This document shows positions 7,935-16,887 of a DNA stretch of 64,000 nucleotides, piece by piece. The stretch is from Burkholderiales bacterium (GTDB lineage: Bacteria > Pseudomonadota > Gammaproteobacteria > Burkholderiales > Burkholderiaceae_C). The stretch spans positions 62,001 through 126,000 of the forward strand of contig JAIOOS010000011.1 in NCBI GenBank assembly GCA_021414305.1, in the 5' to 3' direction. A program made the translations under genes and the position numbers. How positions within the stretch are numbered: the stretch's first letter is position 1; each line of letters starts with the position of its first letter. The notes below the pieces were generated by a model that was not told the DNA's origin, did not search any database, and saw nothing but the letters and a program-made list of their open reading frames with translations.

Positions 7935-9626
7935 TCAGAACACCGGAACTTCGCGGTAGGTCCCCCAGACCGTCTTGAGCCGTTCGATGATGTCGCCCAT
8001 GCTTGCCCCGGCCCGCACGAGTTCGATCGTCACCGGCATGATGTTCTGCTTGTCATCCTTGGCCACGACGATAAGTTCGTCCAGCAACGCATCGACCTTC
8101 GCGTTGTCGCGCTCGCGGCGAATGCGATGCAGCCGTTCGATTTGACGTCGCTCGGCAGTTGGGTCGTGCGGATGCGTCTCCAGATCCGCGACCTCGTCGG
8201 GCTCGTGGTACAGGTTGACACCAATGACAGGCTTGTCGCCACTTTGCTTGTTCAGCGCTTGCTCGTATGAGAAGTCGGCGACATGACGCTGGAACCAGCC
8301 CTCTTCGATCAGCTTGATGGTCCCACCGTTCTTCTCGACCTCGTCGATGATTTCGAAGATCTTGCGCTCGTACTCGTTGGTGAGGTGCTCGACATAGTAG
8401 GAGCCGCCGATTGGGTCGACGACCTCCGTGACGTGAGCTTCCGCTGCGATGATCTGTTGCGTGCGCAGCGCGATCTTCATCGCCTCTTCGGTCGGAATCG
8501 AGAAGGCCTCATCCATACCATTGGTGTGCAGACTTTGTGCCCCACCCAGTACGGCCGCCAGGGCCTGGATCGCGGTGCGAACGATGTTGATCTTGTACTG
8601 TGGCTTGGTCAGCGTCGCTGCCGCCGTCTGGCAGTGGAAGCGCAGGCGCATCGATTCCGGATTCGTGGCGTCATAGCGTTCCCGCATGATCTTTGCATAG
8701 ACGCGCCGCGCCGCGCGGAATTTGGCAATCTCTTCAAAAAAATCGGTTTGACATACGAAGAAGAAGGCGAGACGAGGCGCGAACTCATCGACAAGCATGC
8801 CAGTCTTCAGCACTTCGTCGACATAGGTGATCAGGTTGCACATCGTGAAGGCCACTTCGTGGAGCGGCGACGATCCGGCCTCGGAGATGTGATACCCCGA
8901 CACGTTGATCGGGTTGTAGCGCTTCATGTGCTTCGCGCAGTAGGTGATCCCGTCGCGCACGATGCGCACTGACGGCGCAATCGGAAAGACATACTCCTTC
9001 TGAGCCATGTACTCCTTGAGAATGTCCGCCTGGATCGTCCCCGAGAGCTTGTTCATGTCGTATCCGCGCTTTTGGGCAAGCGCGATGTACATGGCCAGCA
9101 GAATCCACGCTGACGGATTGATCGTCAGCGAGACTGAAATCTTCTCGAGGTCGATATCGTCGAGCAGTGCCTCCATATCCGCGAGAGTGTCAATGGCCAC
9201 ACCTTCACGCCCCACCTCGCCTTCGGACATCGGGTGGTCCGAGTCGTAGCCCATCAGTGTGGGCATGTCGAAATCGGTCGAGAGACCCGTCTGGCCTTGC
9301 TCGATCAGATACTTGAAGCGTTTGTTGGTATCTTCGCCTGTTCCAAAGCCGGCGATCTGTCGCATGGTCCAAGTTCGGCTTCGGTACATCGTCGGGTAAG
9401 GACCACGCGTGAACGGATAGCGGCCGGGCAGGCCGATATCCGCATCCGCGTCGGGCTTGACGTCGAGCGCGGTGTAGGTTCGCTTTACCGGAAAGCCGCC
9501 ATAAGTGAAGAATTGATCCTTCCTCTCCCCCTGCTTGCTCAGGAATGCAGCTACTTCCGTGCTTTCCCATTCCTTGACCTGCGCTTCTAGCGTCTGTGGG
9601 GTCGGAGACAGGGACTGCTTGTTCAT
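7935..9626 (-). CDS. hcmA: 2-Hydroxyisobutyryl-CoA mutase, large subunit
   Basis: 563 aa from ATG 9626, which overlaps the GTPase stop as ATGA. It is the substrate-binding TIM-barrel subunit of an adenosylcobalamin-dependent acyl-CoA mutase (GLPGRYPFTRGPYPTMY, then WTMRQIAGFGTGEDTNKRF and GYDSDHPMSEGEVGREG). It lacks the B12 domain, which is separate as in two-component mutases. The specificity residues are Ile91 (Tyr in methylmalonyl-CoA mutase, Phe in isobutyryl-CoA mutase) and Asp118 (STDFDMPT). They correspond, one residue offset, to Ile90/Asp117 of the Aquincola tertiaricarbonis enzyme, which interconverts 2-hydroxyisobutyryl-CoA and (S)-3-hydroxybutyryl-CoA. Length also agrees (about 562 aa). 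The function call is strong; the physiological direction is inferred. Confidence 0.93.
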   Translation of the reverse strand: MNKQSLSPTPQTLEAQVKEWESTEVAAFLSKQGERKDQFFTYGGFPVKRTYTALDVKPDADADIGLPGRYPFTRGPYPTMYRSRTWTMRQIAGFGTGEDTNKRFKYLIEQGQTGLSTDFDMPTLMGYDSDHPMSEGEVGREGVAIDTLADMEALLDDIDLEKISVSLTINPSAWILLAMYIALAQKRGYDMNKLSGTIQADILKEYMAQKEYVFPIAPSVRIVRDGITYCAKHMKRYNPINVSGYHISEAGSSPLHEVAFTMCNLITYVDEVLKTGMLVDEFAPRLAFFFVCQTDFFEEIAKFRAARRVYAKIMRERYDATNPESMRLRFHCQTAAATLTKPQYKINIVRTAIQALAAVLGGAQSLHTNGMDEAFSIPTEEAMKIALRTQQIIAAEAHVTEVVDPIGGSYYVEHLTNEYERKIFEIIDEVEKNGGTIKLIEEGWFQRHVADFSYEQALNKQSGDKPVIGVNLYHEPDEVADLETHPHDPTAERRQIERLHRIRRERDNAKVDALLDELIVVAKDDKQNIMPVTIELVRAGASMGDIIERLKTVWGTYREVPVF

Positions 9627-10600
9627 GGTGATCCTTGAAGGTTGATGCCGTTGAGCAAGCGCTCGGCGGCTTGGTACGGAGAGATGCGGCGATCGGAAAG
9701 TTGCGCGGAAACCGCGACCAGCGTGCCCTGGCGCGCCTCGAGGAATCGTTGATGCAACAGGTCTTCTGCCGTCTTGAGCATTCGGAACTCGGCGATGCGG
9801 CGGACACGCTCTCGTCCAGCGTCGGAGTGGCGCATGAGCTGCCCGTGGCGATCCAGGCATTCGATCAGCTGCTCGAAGCCCTCGCCCTTGGCGGAACTGG
9901 TGGGCACCACCGGGCTTTGCCAAGCTCCGCCGCTTGCCAGCGACATTCCCATTGCGAGCATGGTCTTCAAATCACTGACCGTCCGGTTCGCGTCCGAGCG
10001 GTCGCACTTGCTCACGGCGTGGATGTCCGCTATTTCAAGGATGCCCGCCTTGATCGCTTGAATGTCGTCACCCAGGCCAGGTGCCGACACGACCACAACG
10101 GTATGCGCAGCGCGGGCGATCTCGACCTCGGCCTGCCCCACGCCCACGGTTTCGATGATCACGTAGTCGAAGCCAGCCGCATCGAGAACATCGACGGCTT
10201 CCAGGGATGCGCGCGCCATGCCCCCGTGGGCACCGTGCGTCGCCATGCTTCGGATGAATATGCCCTCATCTCCGACCAACTCGGACATGCGGATACGATC
10301 CCCCATGATGGAGCCGCCCGAGTAAGGGCTGGAGGGGTCGACGGCGATGATGCCTACACGCTTGCCGCTCCTGCGCAGTTTGACCGTTAGCGTGGACACC
10401 AGTGTTGACTTTCCGCTTCCAGGCACGCCGGTGATGCCGATGACATGGGCCCGTCCCGCCTTGGCGTAGATCTGCGCAAGTGCCGGGCGGCACTCTGGCG
10501 AGCCGGCTTCGGCGCGAGTCATCAGACGGGCCATGGCCGCGCTGTCGCTTGCGAGTGCGCGCGCAACCAGCGAATCCGAAGGCACCGGCGCGACCATCAC
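9623..10600 (-). CDS. meaH: MeaB/ArgK-type GTPase chaperone of the B12 mutase
   Basis: A 325-aa G3E-family GTPase with Walker A GVPGSGKST, the IIAVDPSSPYSGGSIMGDR segment, SMATHGAHGG, the ETVGVGQAE switch and a nucleotide-base motif in VSKCD. MeaB proteins gate adenosylcobalamin loading and protect mutases from inactivation. It starts at GTG 10600, overlapping the CoA ligase stop; an ATG is the next codon. It ends overlapping the hcmA start, so it is coupled to both. The name follows the homologous role in A. tertiaricarbonis. Confidence 0.92.
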   Translation of the reverse strand: MMVAPVPSDSLVARALASDSAAMARLMTRAEAGSPECRPALAQIYAKAGRAHVIGITGVPGSGKSTLVSTLTVKLRRSGKRVGIIAVDPSSPYSGGSIMGDRIRMSELVGDEGIFIRSMATHGAHGGMARASLEAVDVLDAAGFDYVIIETVGVGQAEVEIARAAHTVVVVSAPGLGDDIQAIKAGILEIADIHAVSKCDRSDANRTVSDLKTMLAMGMSLASGGAWQSPVVPTSSAKGEGFEQLIECLDRHGQLMRHSDAGRERVRRIAEFRMLKTAEDLLHQRFLEARQGTLVAVSAQLSDRRISPYQAAERLLNGINLQGSP

Positions 10601-12042
10601 GCAGTGCCCGACTGCACACGTTGCGCCATTTCCTTGAAGATGTCGCGGTCATCAATGACCCGACGCGCTTTGAAGTCCGTACGCGGATAAGTACCGGGCT
10701 TCATCACCTCGACCGTCGTGCGCAGGCCGAGCATCGCATGAACAGAAGCTGCCACCTGCCGTCTGAACCCCTCTAACGCTGACTCGCCTTTGGCATTCAA
10801 CTCCGTGTTGGCCTCCACACGCAACAGGAGTTCATCCATTTGGCCGTCGCGGCTGATCACGATGCGGTGCTCGCCGCCATAGTCCGGCAGTTTGCTCAGC
10901 GCCGCGTTGATCTCGCTCGGATAGACGTTCTCGCCGCGAATGGTGAACATGTCATCAATTCGGCCAAAAATGCCCTGAGGCAGGCTCGGATAGGTGCGCC
11001 CGCACTGTGTCCTATCGTTTGTCCAGAGCGCGAGATCGCCCGAGACAAGCCGGATCATCGGCTGCGAAGTGCGTTCAAGGTGGGTGTAGACCGGCGTGCC
11101 GCGCTTCCCATAAGGCACGCGCTCGAAGGTGGCGGGATCGCACACTTCCGTATAGCAGACGTCCTGCCAGCAGAGCATTCCCATTGAAGACTGGGCCGAC
11201 GCGGCGACGTTCATGAACGGCGACATTTCGGCCATGGACCCGCAATCGAAAACCTCGGCGTTAAAAGCCTGCTTGATGCGATCCCGGACGCCTGGAACGG
11301 AGGCACCAGGTTCACCGGAGAAGAACATGCGCTCGATGCCGAAGTTCGCAGGGTGATGGCCGTCCTGCATTGCAGTCTCGGCCAGGTAGAGAGCATACGA
11401 AGGGGTGCCGTAAAACGCCTTCGGCTTCATCAAGTCCATCCACTGCACCGCACGCGAGGACATTCCGGGTGCGCCGGCACCAAAGGGGAAGGCAATGGCT
11501 CCCAGTCGTTCCGCGCCAGCGAGCGCGCCCCAGCTGCCCATGTACAGGCTGAAAATGGCGGCGACAAAGACGATGTCACCCGGCCGGATCCCCATGCCCC
11601 ACATGATGCGTGCATGGGCATTCGCGATGTTCTGCCAGTCATCGCGACCGACCGCGAAGGCGGTCGGGCGACCTGTCGTGCCCGAGGTGCCGTGAATGTG
11701 GAAGACTTCGCTTTCGGGGACGCATAGGTAGTCGCCGAAGGGCGGCGCACGGTGCTGCGCGGCGCGCAAGTCACCCTTCGTCACTACCGGGCAGCGGCGT
11801 TCGAAGTCTTCGAGTGACCGGATCTGGCTTGGATGAAAGCCTGCAACGTCCCACTTGTTGCGGTAGAACGCGCAACTGTTGTACGCATAGTCGCAGACCT
11901 CTCGCAAGCGCTGCACAATGGCGCGGTCGCGTTCCCCTGCATTCATGGTCTCGCGAACCGGGAACCAGTATCGGCTGCTATCTGCAGGACGGTACGCGTT
12001 GTCGTAACGCGGCGGCCAACTCCAGGATTCCATTTCTTGCAC
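10597..12042 (-). CDS. hclA: Acyl-CoA ligase, probably 2-hydroxyisobutyrate-CoA ligase
   Basis: A 481-aa AMP-forming ligase of the phenylacetate-CoA ligase type. The P-loop-like motif is HGTSGTTGRPTAF, the mid-domain has YGTPSYALYLAETA, and the C-terminal domain has GRIDDMFTIRGENVYPSEIN and a late Lys in YPRTDFKARRV. The likely start is GTG 12042, preceded by GAGGAG at proper spacing. It would activate 2-hydroxyisobutyrate to the CoA ester used by the mutase encoded two genes downstream. The family call is firm. The substrate is inferred from the hcmA/hcmB neighbours and from the similar arrangement known in A. tertiaricarbonis. Confidence 0.85.
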   Translation of the reverse strand: MQEMESWSWPPRYDNAYRPADSSRYWFPVRETMNAGERDRAIVQRLREVCDYAYNSCAFYRNKWDVAGFHPSQIRSLEDFERRCPVVTKGDLRAAQHRAPPFGDYLCVPESEVFHIHGTSGTTGRPTAFAVGRDDWQNIANAHARIMWGMGIRPGDIVFVAAIFSLYMGSWGALAGAERLGAIAFPFGAGAPGMSSRAVQWMDLMKPKAFYGTPSYALYLAETAMQDGHHPANFGIERMFFSGEPGASVPGVRDRIKQAFNAEVFDCGSMAEMSPFMNVAASAQSSMGMLCWQDVCYTEVCDPATFERVPYGKRGTPVYTHLERTSQPMIRLVSGDLALWTNDRTQCGRTYPSLPQGIFGRIDDMFTIRGENVYPSEINAALSKLPDYGGEHRIVISRDGQMDELLLRVEANTELNAKGESALEGFRRQVAASVHAMLGLRTTVEVMKPGTYPRTDFKARRVIDDRDIFKEMAQRVQSGTA

Positions 12043-12072
12043 GGTTTGCTCCTCAGGCGTTGATGTGGCCGT

Positions 12073-12480
12073 TTAACGCTCGCCTCGTTCGCTAACGAGG
12101 CGTTCGATCGTTTTGACGATCGCGTTCGGCGGGGTGTCCTGCAGTAGCACTTCGTGGACGCCCATCTTTTTCAAAGCCACGACATCTTCGTCGGGCATGA
12201 CGCCTCCGCCAACAAGGATCATGTCGGCAACCCCTCGTGCTTTTAGGCCCGCGATGATCTTCGGAAAGATCGTCATATGCGCTCCCGAAAGCAGGCTGAC
12301 GCCCAGCACGTCGACGTCTTCCTGTACTGCCGCAGCCACGACCTCTTCGGGAGAGCGATGCAGCCCCGTATAGACGACGTCCATGCCGGCGTCGCGTAGG
12401 CAACGGGCAACGATCTTTACCCCTCGGTCATGGCCGTCGAGACCGACCTTGGCCAGAAGCACACGGATCTTGCTGCTCAT
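12073..12480 (-). CDS. hcmB: 2-Hydroxyisobutyryl-CoA mutase, cobalamin-binding small subunit
   Basis: A 135-aa Rossmann-like B12-binding domain. The Co-ligating motif DxHxxG is present (LDGHDRG, His17), followed by the SLLSGAH loop and the ILVGGGVMPDED glycine-rich strand that cradle the nucleotide tail. Length equals the separate small subunits of isobutyryl- and 2-hydroxyisobutyryl-CoA mutases. It is the first gene of the tight hcmB-hclA-meaH-hcmA block and follows a 194-nt gap that could carry a promoter. Confidence 0.93.
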   Translation of the reverse strand: MSSKIRVLLAKVGLDGHDRGVKIVARCLRDAGMDVVYTGLHRSPEEVVAAAVQEDVDVLGVSLLSGAHMTIFPKIIAGLKARGVADMILVGGGVMPDEDVVALKKMGVHEVLLQDTPPNAIVKTIERLVSERGER

Positions 12481-12674
12481 AAAGTGAGACCTTTCGATTC
12501 GTCTTCGTTTCGGCGGATCGCCGTATTTCGTATTTGCAATGCGGCACGTTCGCCGTCGGATCTGAAAGAAGGGAGCAGGGTGCAGTCCCCGTCGTCAACC
12601 ACCACCCTCCTCATGCAAGGGGGCTTGGTATCGAGCGAATGCGCCGGATAGGCCCAATCGGCTTGGCGCAACAC

Positions 12675-13436
12675 CTACGGCACTTCGGTCAGCAAATCTC
12701 GCAGATTCGCGCGTCGCCTATCGTCGAATCCGAGCTCCTGCTCAAGGTAGGCGTCCACTGAGCCGAACGCACTCTTGATCGCATTAAGCGAACCTTCTAA
12801 GTAGCGCGGATTGACCGACGTGAACTCCTCGACTACGGAAGCCGCTAGACCTGGCGGCATCAAGTGACCGATGTCGCGGCGATAGGTATTGCTCAGCATG
12901 TACTCCTCGAGAACCAACGACTCCGAAGCGCCGAGAGCCATCAGTACTACCGCAGCGCCAAACCCGGTACGGTCCTTGCCGCTAACACAATGAAACAGCA
13001 CAGGTCGTCCGGCCGCCTCTTCGATCACCTCCAGCAAGAGCCGATACTCAAAGCTGTGGTCCAAGGGAAAGCGCCTATAAAAATCGATCGTCGCGCGGTG
13101 CACGCCGGCTGCGTCGATCGAACATGCACGAATGGCCTTCTGGATCTCCGCCACACCGTCGGGCCAGAAGCCCACAGGAACGGTGCAGATATCTACTTCC
13201 GGAGGAAGACGATTCGGATGGCTTCTTCTTTCATGAGGCACCCGGAAATCGATCAGGGCATGTAATCGCAGGGACGCAAGGCGCCTTAGATCCCCTTCCG
13301 TCAGGTCGGACAGCGAATCGGACCTATATATGCAACGTGACCGTGTCTGACGCCCGGCACCTACGTCATAGCCGCCAAGATCCCTGAAATTCACGGCACC
13401 TTTGAATGGAACGAAATGCGGCGCAATTTCATGCAT
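12675..13436 (-). CDS. Tyrosine-phosphatase-superfamily protein (PTP3-like)
   Basis: 253 aa with the Cys-based phosphatase signature HCVSGKDRTG (HCx5R), the N-terminal NFRDLGGY motif and the YRSDSLSDLT segment typical of bacterial SIWE/PTP3-like phosphatases. Such enzymes dephosphorylate phosphotyrosine, phosphoinositides or small phosphoesters. It lies between the Rieske system and the mutase genes on the same strand, which is an odd place for a signalling enzyme. A metabolic phosphoester is a reasonable alternative substrate. Confidence 0.82.
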   Translation of the reverse strand: MHEIAPHFVPFKGAVNFRDLGGYDVGAGRQTRSRCIYRSDSLSDLTEGDLRRLASLRLHALIDFRVPHERRSHPNRLPPEVDICTVPVGFWPDGVAEIQKAIRACSIDAAGVHRATIDFYRRFPLDHSFEYRLLLEVIEEAAGRPVLFHCVSGKDRTGFGAAVVLMALGASESLVLEEYMLSNTYRRDIGHLMPPGLAASVVEEFTSVNPRYLEGSLNAIKSAFGSVDAYLEQELGFDDRRRANLRDLLTEVP

Positions 13437-13501
13437 ATTAAGACTCCGGACGAATTCCAGCGACTAAGCCAACTTCAGTCTTCAGGACGGGCAATGGTGG
13501 C

Positions 13502-14524
13502 CTACAGATCGAGTACAAGCATCGGGCTTGTGGCTCGAGATACGCAAGTCGTTAGACATTCTGAACGCTCGTCGTCGCTTAAAATTAGGTCGCGATGGTC
13601 AACCTCCCCGGACAGATACCGTACCTTGCAAGAACCACAAAGTCCCGCCGTGCATGACGTAGGGATGTCAAACCCGTGCTCCGCGAGAACTTGGACGATT
13701 GACCTGTCATTCGCGACTGTGAAGTTCTCCCCGGTGCTCGCGATCTTGATCTGAAATCCCAGTCCAAGCGCGTTATCGCCCGTTTCCGCAATTTCCTCGC
13801 GCGACATGGACGATTTGGGAGCTGAGTCGGCTGAAAAGTATTCGAAATGCACCGCTTCGGCCGGCCAGCGCTCACACATTTGCCTGCATGTCGCCATGAA
13901 GCCAGGCGGGCCGCAATAGTAAAGATGCGTTCCTTCCTCATAATTTCGAAGCAGGGTTTCGATATCTAATCCATTGTCAGGATTGCCTCCGTCGAAATGC
14001 ATAACCACCCGTCCGTCGGCGACGAGCGGCGCGAGCTCGCTTCGAAATGCCGCATACTCCGGGGCCTTTGCGCAATAATGAAGCGTAAAGTCAGCCTGAA
14101 CCTGATCCAGTCGGTGGACCATCGCCTTGAGCGGCGTTACTCCGATGCCTCCGGCCAGAAGCAAATATCGTTTAGCACCTTCGACGAGCTCAAAGTTATT
14201 GCGCGGATACCCCACAGCCACGAGACGCTGGGCGTGAACTCGTTCATGGATTGCTGCAGACCCGCCTCGTCCTTTGTCTTCTCGCAATACGGCGACGACA
14301 TAGTGACAGCGTTCGGCAGGATCATTGCACAACGAATACTGTCTGACGCGTCCGTCACGGAAGTAGAGGTCTATATGCGCCCCCGCGGTAAACGGCGGCA
14401 GTTCAGAACCATCCTCGCGGGTGAACTCGTAGGCGTTTATTCCAACTCCCTGAAATGTTACCTGCCGAACCCTGAGAGTCAGTGCTGTCTTGGGATACTT
14501 ACCCTTCGGATCCAGTTGGTCCAT
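13502..14524 (-). CDS. Rieske-oxygenase reductase (FMN, NAD, 2Fe-2S), MdpK-like
   Basis: About 340 aa from ATG 14524; the frame is open to 14716, so a longer N-terminus is possible. Domain order is that of phthalate dioxygenase reductase. The flavin domain carries RQYSLCN. The NAD domain carries LLLAGGIGVTPLKAM and LYYCGPPGFM. The C-terminal plant-type ferredoxin domain carries CTAGLCGSCKVRYLSGEVDH with the fourth Cys in CLTTCVSRA. It passes electrons from NADH to the Rieske oxygenase encoded just upstream. The pair resembles MdpJK of methyl-tert-butyl-ether degraders. Confidence 0.88.
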   Translation of the reverse strand: MDQLDPKGKYPKTALTLRVRQVTFQGVGINAYEFTREDGSELPPFTAGAHIDLYFRDGRVRQYSLCNDPAERCHYVVAVLREDKGRGGSAAIHERVHAQRLVAVGYPRNNFELVEGAKRYLLLAGGIGVTPLKAMVHRLDQVQADFTLHYCAKAPEYAAFRSELAPLVADGRVVMHFDGGNPDNGLDIETLLRNYEEGTHLYYCGPPGFMATCRQMCERWPAEAVHFEYFSADSAPKSSMSREEIAETGDNALGLGFQIKIASTGENFTVANDRSIVQVLAEHGFDIPTSCTAGLCGSCKVRYLSGEVDHRDLILSDDERSECLTTCVSRATSPMLVLDL

Positions 14525-14746
14525 GCTGCATCTTGCCAATTCCAAATTCGTGAGTGGCATCATCCTTTTCTTGGCGGCGCTGATTTGGTCAGCTTGGACG
14601 AGGATCGACATTGGGGGGCAAGCTCGCGGCTCGCAGACAGCGAAGGTCTCAACGGCGGTTGCTCCAAGTTCATCGCGGATCCACCAAGGAACAGTCGCAA
14701 AGCCTGGGTGCAGCAAACGTGCGTAGGATTCAAGCCACCGTCTAGG

Positions 14747-16243
14747 TCACTCGGCCGCGGGGGAAAGGTCGTGATTAGGTAGCGGCCGCACTCCCTTTCG
14801 CAGGCCCGCTTCTAGTTCCCCCAGACGCCTCAAGATATGCTCCTTGCGCGCGGCAACGGGTAAGACATCGCCCTCTTTCATGATGGCAAATACCTGGTGA
14901 GCGGCCTTGCGAATAGTCTCGCGATCCTTCTCCTTGTCCGGGTGGCGAGAAATCTGTAGTGCCGTGTCCGATGTATACCGATGAATAGTCTCCGCCCCTC
15001 CCGCGTTAGCGCGTTCGCGAGTTGGATCTGGACCCGTCTTCCCTTGTACGGCATCCCGCAGGATCGAACGACACATATAGACCCCGACGTCGGATTTCCC
15101 CGGGTGCTCCAGCCCATGAATCGCCATCGGCCCTTGACTAACCAGGACGTCATAGTCACCAGGAGCGCGTTGCATCTCGTCGTAGCTACGGTGTCGCGTC
15201 TGGCCGATCAGAAAATCAATCTTATCTACCCCGCAACCGTCCTCATCGCCCTTGCGCTCCGGATCAACCTCTTCATTGAAATGGCGCCAGCCAAAAGCTA
15301 TTGAATGCTCGTCGTCAACCGGCACTTGCCAGCGCGACATCGCAGGACCTGAATGTCTCTGCGGCGCGGCGGCCACGATTGCGGCGTTTTGCATCCAGTT
15401 CGGAAATCCCATCTCCGAGATTCGGATCCAAACCTTTTCATCAGATAATCTTCGCCCGGCGGTAAAAATCAGGCCGTTCCTGTTGTGCGTCGCATGCCAA
15501 TCAATGATCGGCATCTCACCGAATCCTCCCTGCAGCGTTGCACCGGCCGCCAAATTTGTATCGACACCTGCGACCGTCATGTTGTTATGCAACAATGCGG
15601 TATGGAAGTGGTCGATCTGATTTTCATATACTTGAAGCCAATTGCAGTCAAAGATGTTCGAGAACGGGACAAGGCGGTTGTCCTTGGGTAGAACATAGCC
15701 ATCGAAAACCGGGAACTCCGGCTTCTGATCCAATGGTCCCATGTAAGCAAATACGAGTCCGTCCCGTTCAAAGGCCGGATACGCCCCCTGGCACACCGTC
15801 TCCTTCAGCCGCTTGTTACTGTCCGGCGGTTCCGCCGGCGCGTCCAGAAGAGTCCCATCGACGTCGAAATGCCAACCGTGATAGCAACAGCGAATGCCTC
15901 TATCAGCGATGATTCCAAACTCGAGCGACGTTCCGCGATGGGCACATTTCCGATGAAGAACGCCAATGGTTCCGCTTTTATCCCTGAATGCGACCAAGTC
16001 TTCATGCAGGATCCGGATCGCTTTCGGAACGTCAGTCAGCTCCTGAGAAAGACAAACCGGCTGCCAGTATCGGCGCATATATTCGCCCATCGGCGTGCCA
16101 GGTCCGGTCTTTAGGATCTCCAAGTTGGTCGGAGGGATTGTCTGAGCGGCGCGAGCGGCATAGCCAACGTACCGCAATGTCCTTGGTCCGGTGATCGGTG
16201 ATGATTTATCCACTTCCTTGACTCCAACGGCCGATTTACTCAA
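14747..16243 (-). CDS. Rieske non-haem iron oxygenase, MdpJ-like (tertiary alcohol hydroxylase candidate)
   Basis: About 498 aa. I chose TTG 16243 because GGAG lies 6-7 nt upstream and the next codons (SKSAVGVKEVDKSS) look like a mature N-terminus; the frame is open to 16348. The Rieske cluster motif is CAHRG...CCYHGW. The mononuclear iron site is DHFHTALLH (Dx2Hx4H). The opening GTPMGEYMRRYWQPV is typical of the phthalate-oxygenase-like group. MdpJ enzymes hydroxylate tert-butyl alcohol and desaturate tert-amyl alcohol, and their products feed 2-hydroxyisobutyrate. The shared strand with the HCM genes supports this role, but substrate identity is inference. Confidence 0.85.
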   Translation of the reverse strand: MSKSAVGVKEVDKSSPITGPRTLRYVGYAARAAQTIPPTNLEILKTGPGTPMGEYMRRYWQPVCLSQELTDVPKAIRILHEDLVAFRDKSGTIGVLHRKCAHRGTSLEFGIIADRGIRCCYHGWHFDVDGTLLDAPAEPPDSNKRLKETVCQGAYPAFERDGLVFAYMGPLDQKPEFPVFDGYVLPKDNRLVPFSNIFDCNWLQVYENQIDHFHTALLHNNMTVAGVDTNLAAGATLQGGFGEMPIIDWHATHNRNGLIFTAGRRLSDEKVWIRISEMGFPNWMQNAAIVAAAPQRHSGPAMSRWQVPVDDEHSIAFGWRHFNEEVDPERKGDEDGCGVDKIDFLIGQTRHRSYDEMQRAPGDYDVLVSQGPMAIHGLEHPGKSDVGVYMCRSILRDAVQGKTGPDPTRERANAGGAETIHRYTSDTALQISRHPDKEKDRETIRKAAHQVFAIMKEGDVLPVAARKEHILRRLGELEAGLRKGVRPLPNHDLSPAAE

Positions 16244-16887
16244 CGTAATCTCCAGAAACGAGGGCAGGCCATGGCGGACGCCTTCGTCATTTATTCGGAT
16301 CCACACCTCCCCCACCTCGTCAATCCACGGGCGGGGAGTCCGTAACACAGCTGAATCTAGCCTGCGACGAGGACTTCGTCTTTGTCTCTCACAGATAGAA
16401 ATCTAGTAAATTGACTAGCTTCTTTGGATAGTCGTCCAGGGCCCCGGGGGGGGGGGTCCGAGACGAGCCAAGTGCAAGGCATTGGGGGACGATTCCGTGG
16501 GTCACGGCGGCAGCTCAGATCCACTCCACTTGTCAACGACGGCGGGGACGCGAGGACCGTCCCTGGAAACGCGGAATACTTATGCGGCCCCCAATGTCGC
16601 TGCGACATGGAGGCCGCGACCGGAGCGCGATGGCGGCTGCTGCAACAGGGCGATCGCCAGCCTGGCGCATCGCAAACGCCAACGGCTGACAGCACGCGGA
16701 CCTTTCCAGCTCGACTCGGTTCCTTCGTTAGTGCGGCGATGCCTATCACTTGAACGTTCGCGGTAAGCCACGTCACCTGATCCCGATGCCTCGAGTCGAT
16801 GTGGGATTTGGCGTGCCGGAGTCGGTGTTCATGCTCATCTTTCTTGTCCAGGCGAAGATCTGACTGAGCAGTGATCGCGTTGACCTC
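16244..16887. promoter_or_regulatory. Divergent control region with an 11-G tract
   Basis: This stretch separates the Rieske oxygenase (-) from the GntR regulator (+), so both promoters should lie here. It contains a homopolymer of 11 G at 16446-16456, preceded by CCCC. ORFs through it have no recognisable domain. GntR/FCD proteins normally bind short palindromes in such divergent spacers, but I could not fix one with confidence. Confidence 0.4.

Noticed and set aside
12481..12674. Possible second cobalamin riboswitch in front of hcmB
   Set aside because: No B12-box core or GGGAAGG element could be found on the minus strand.
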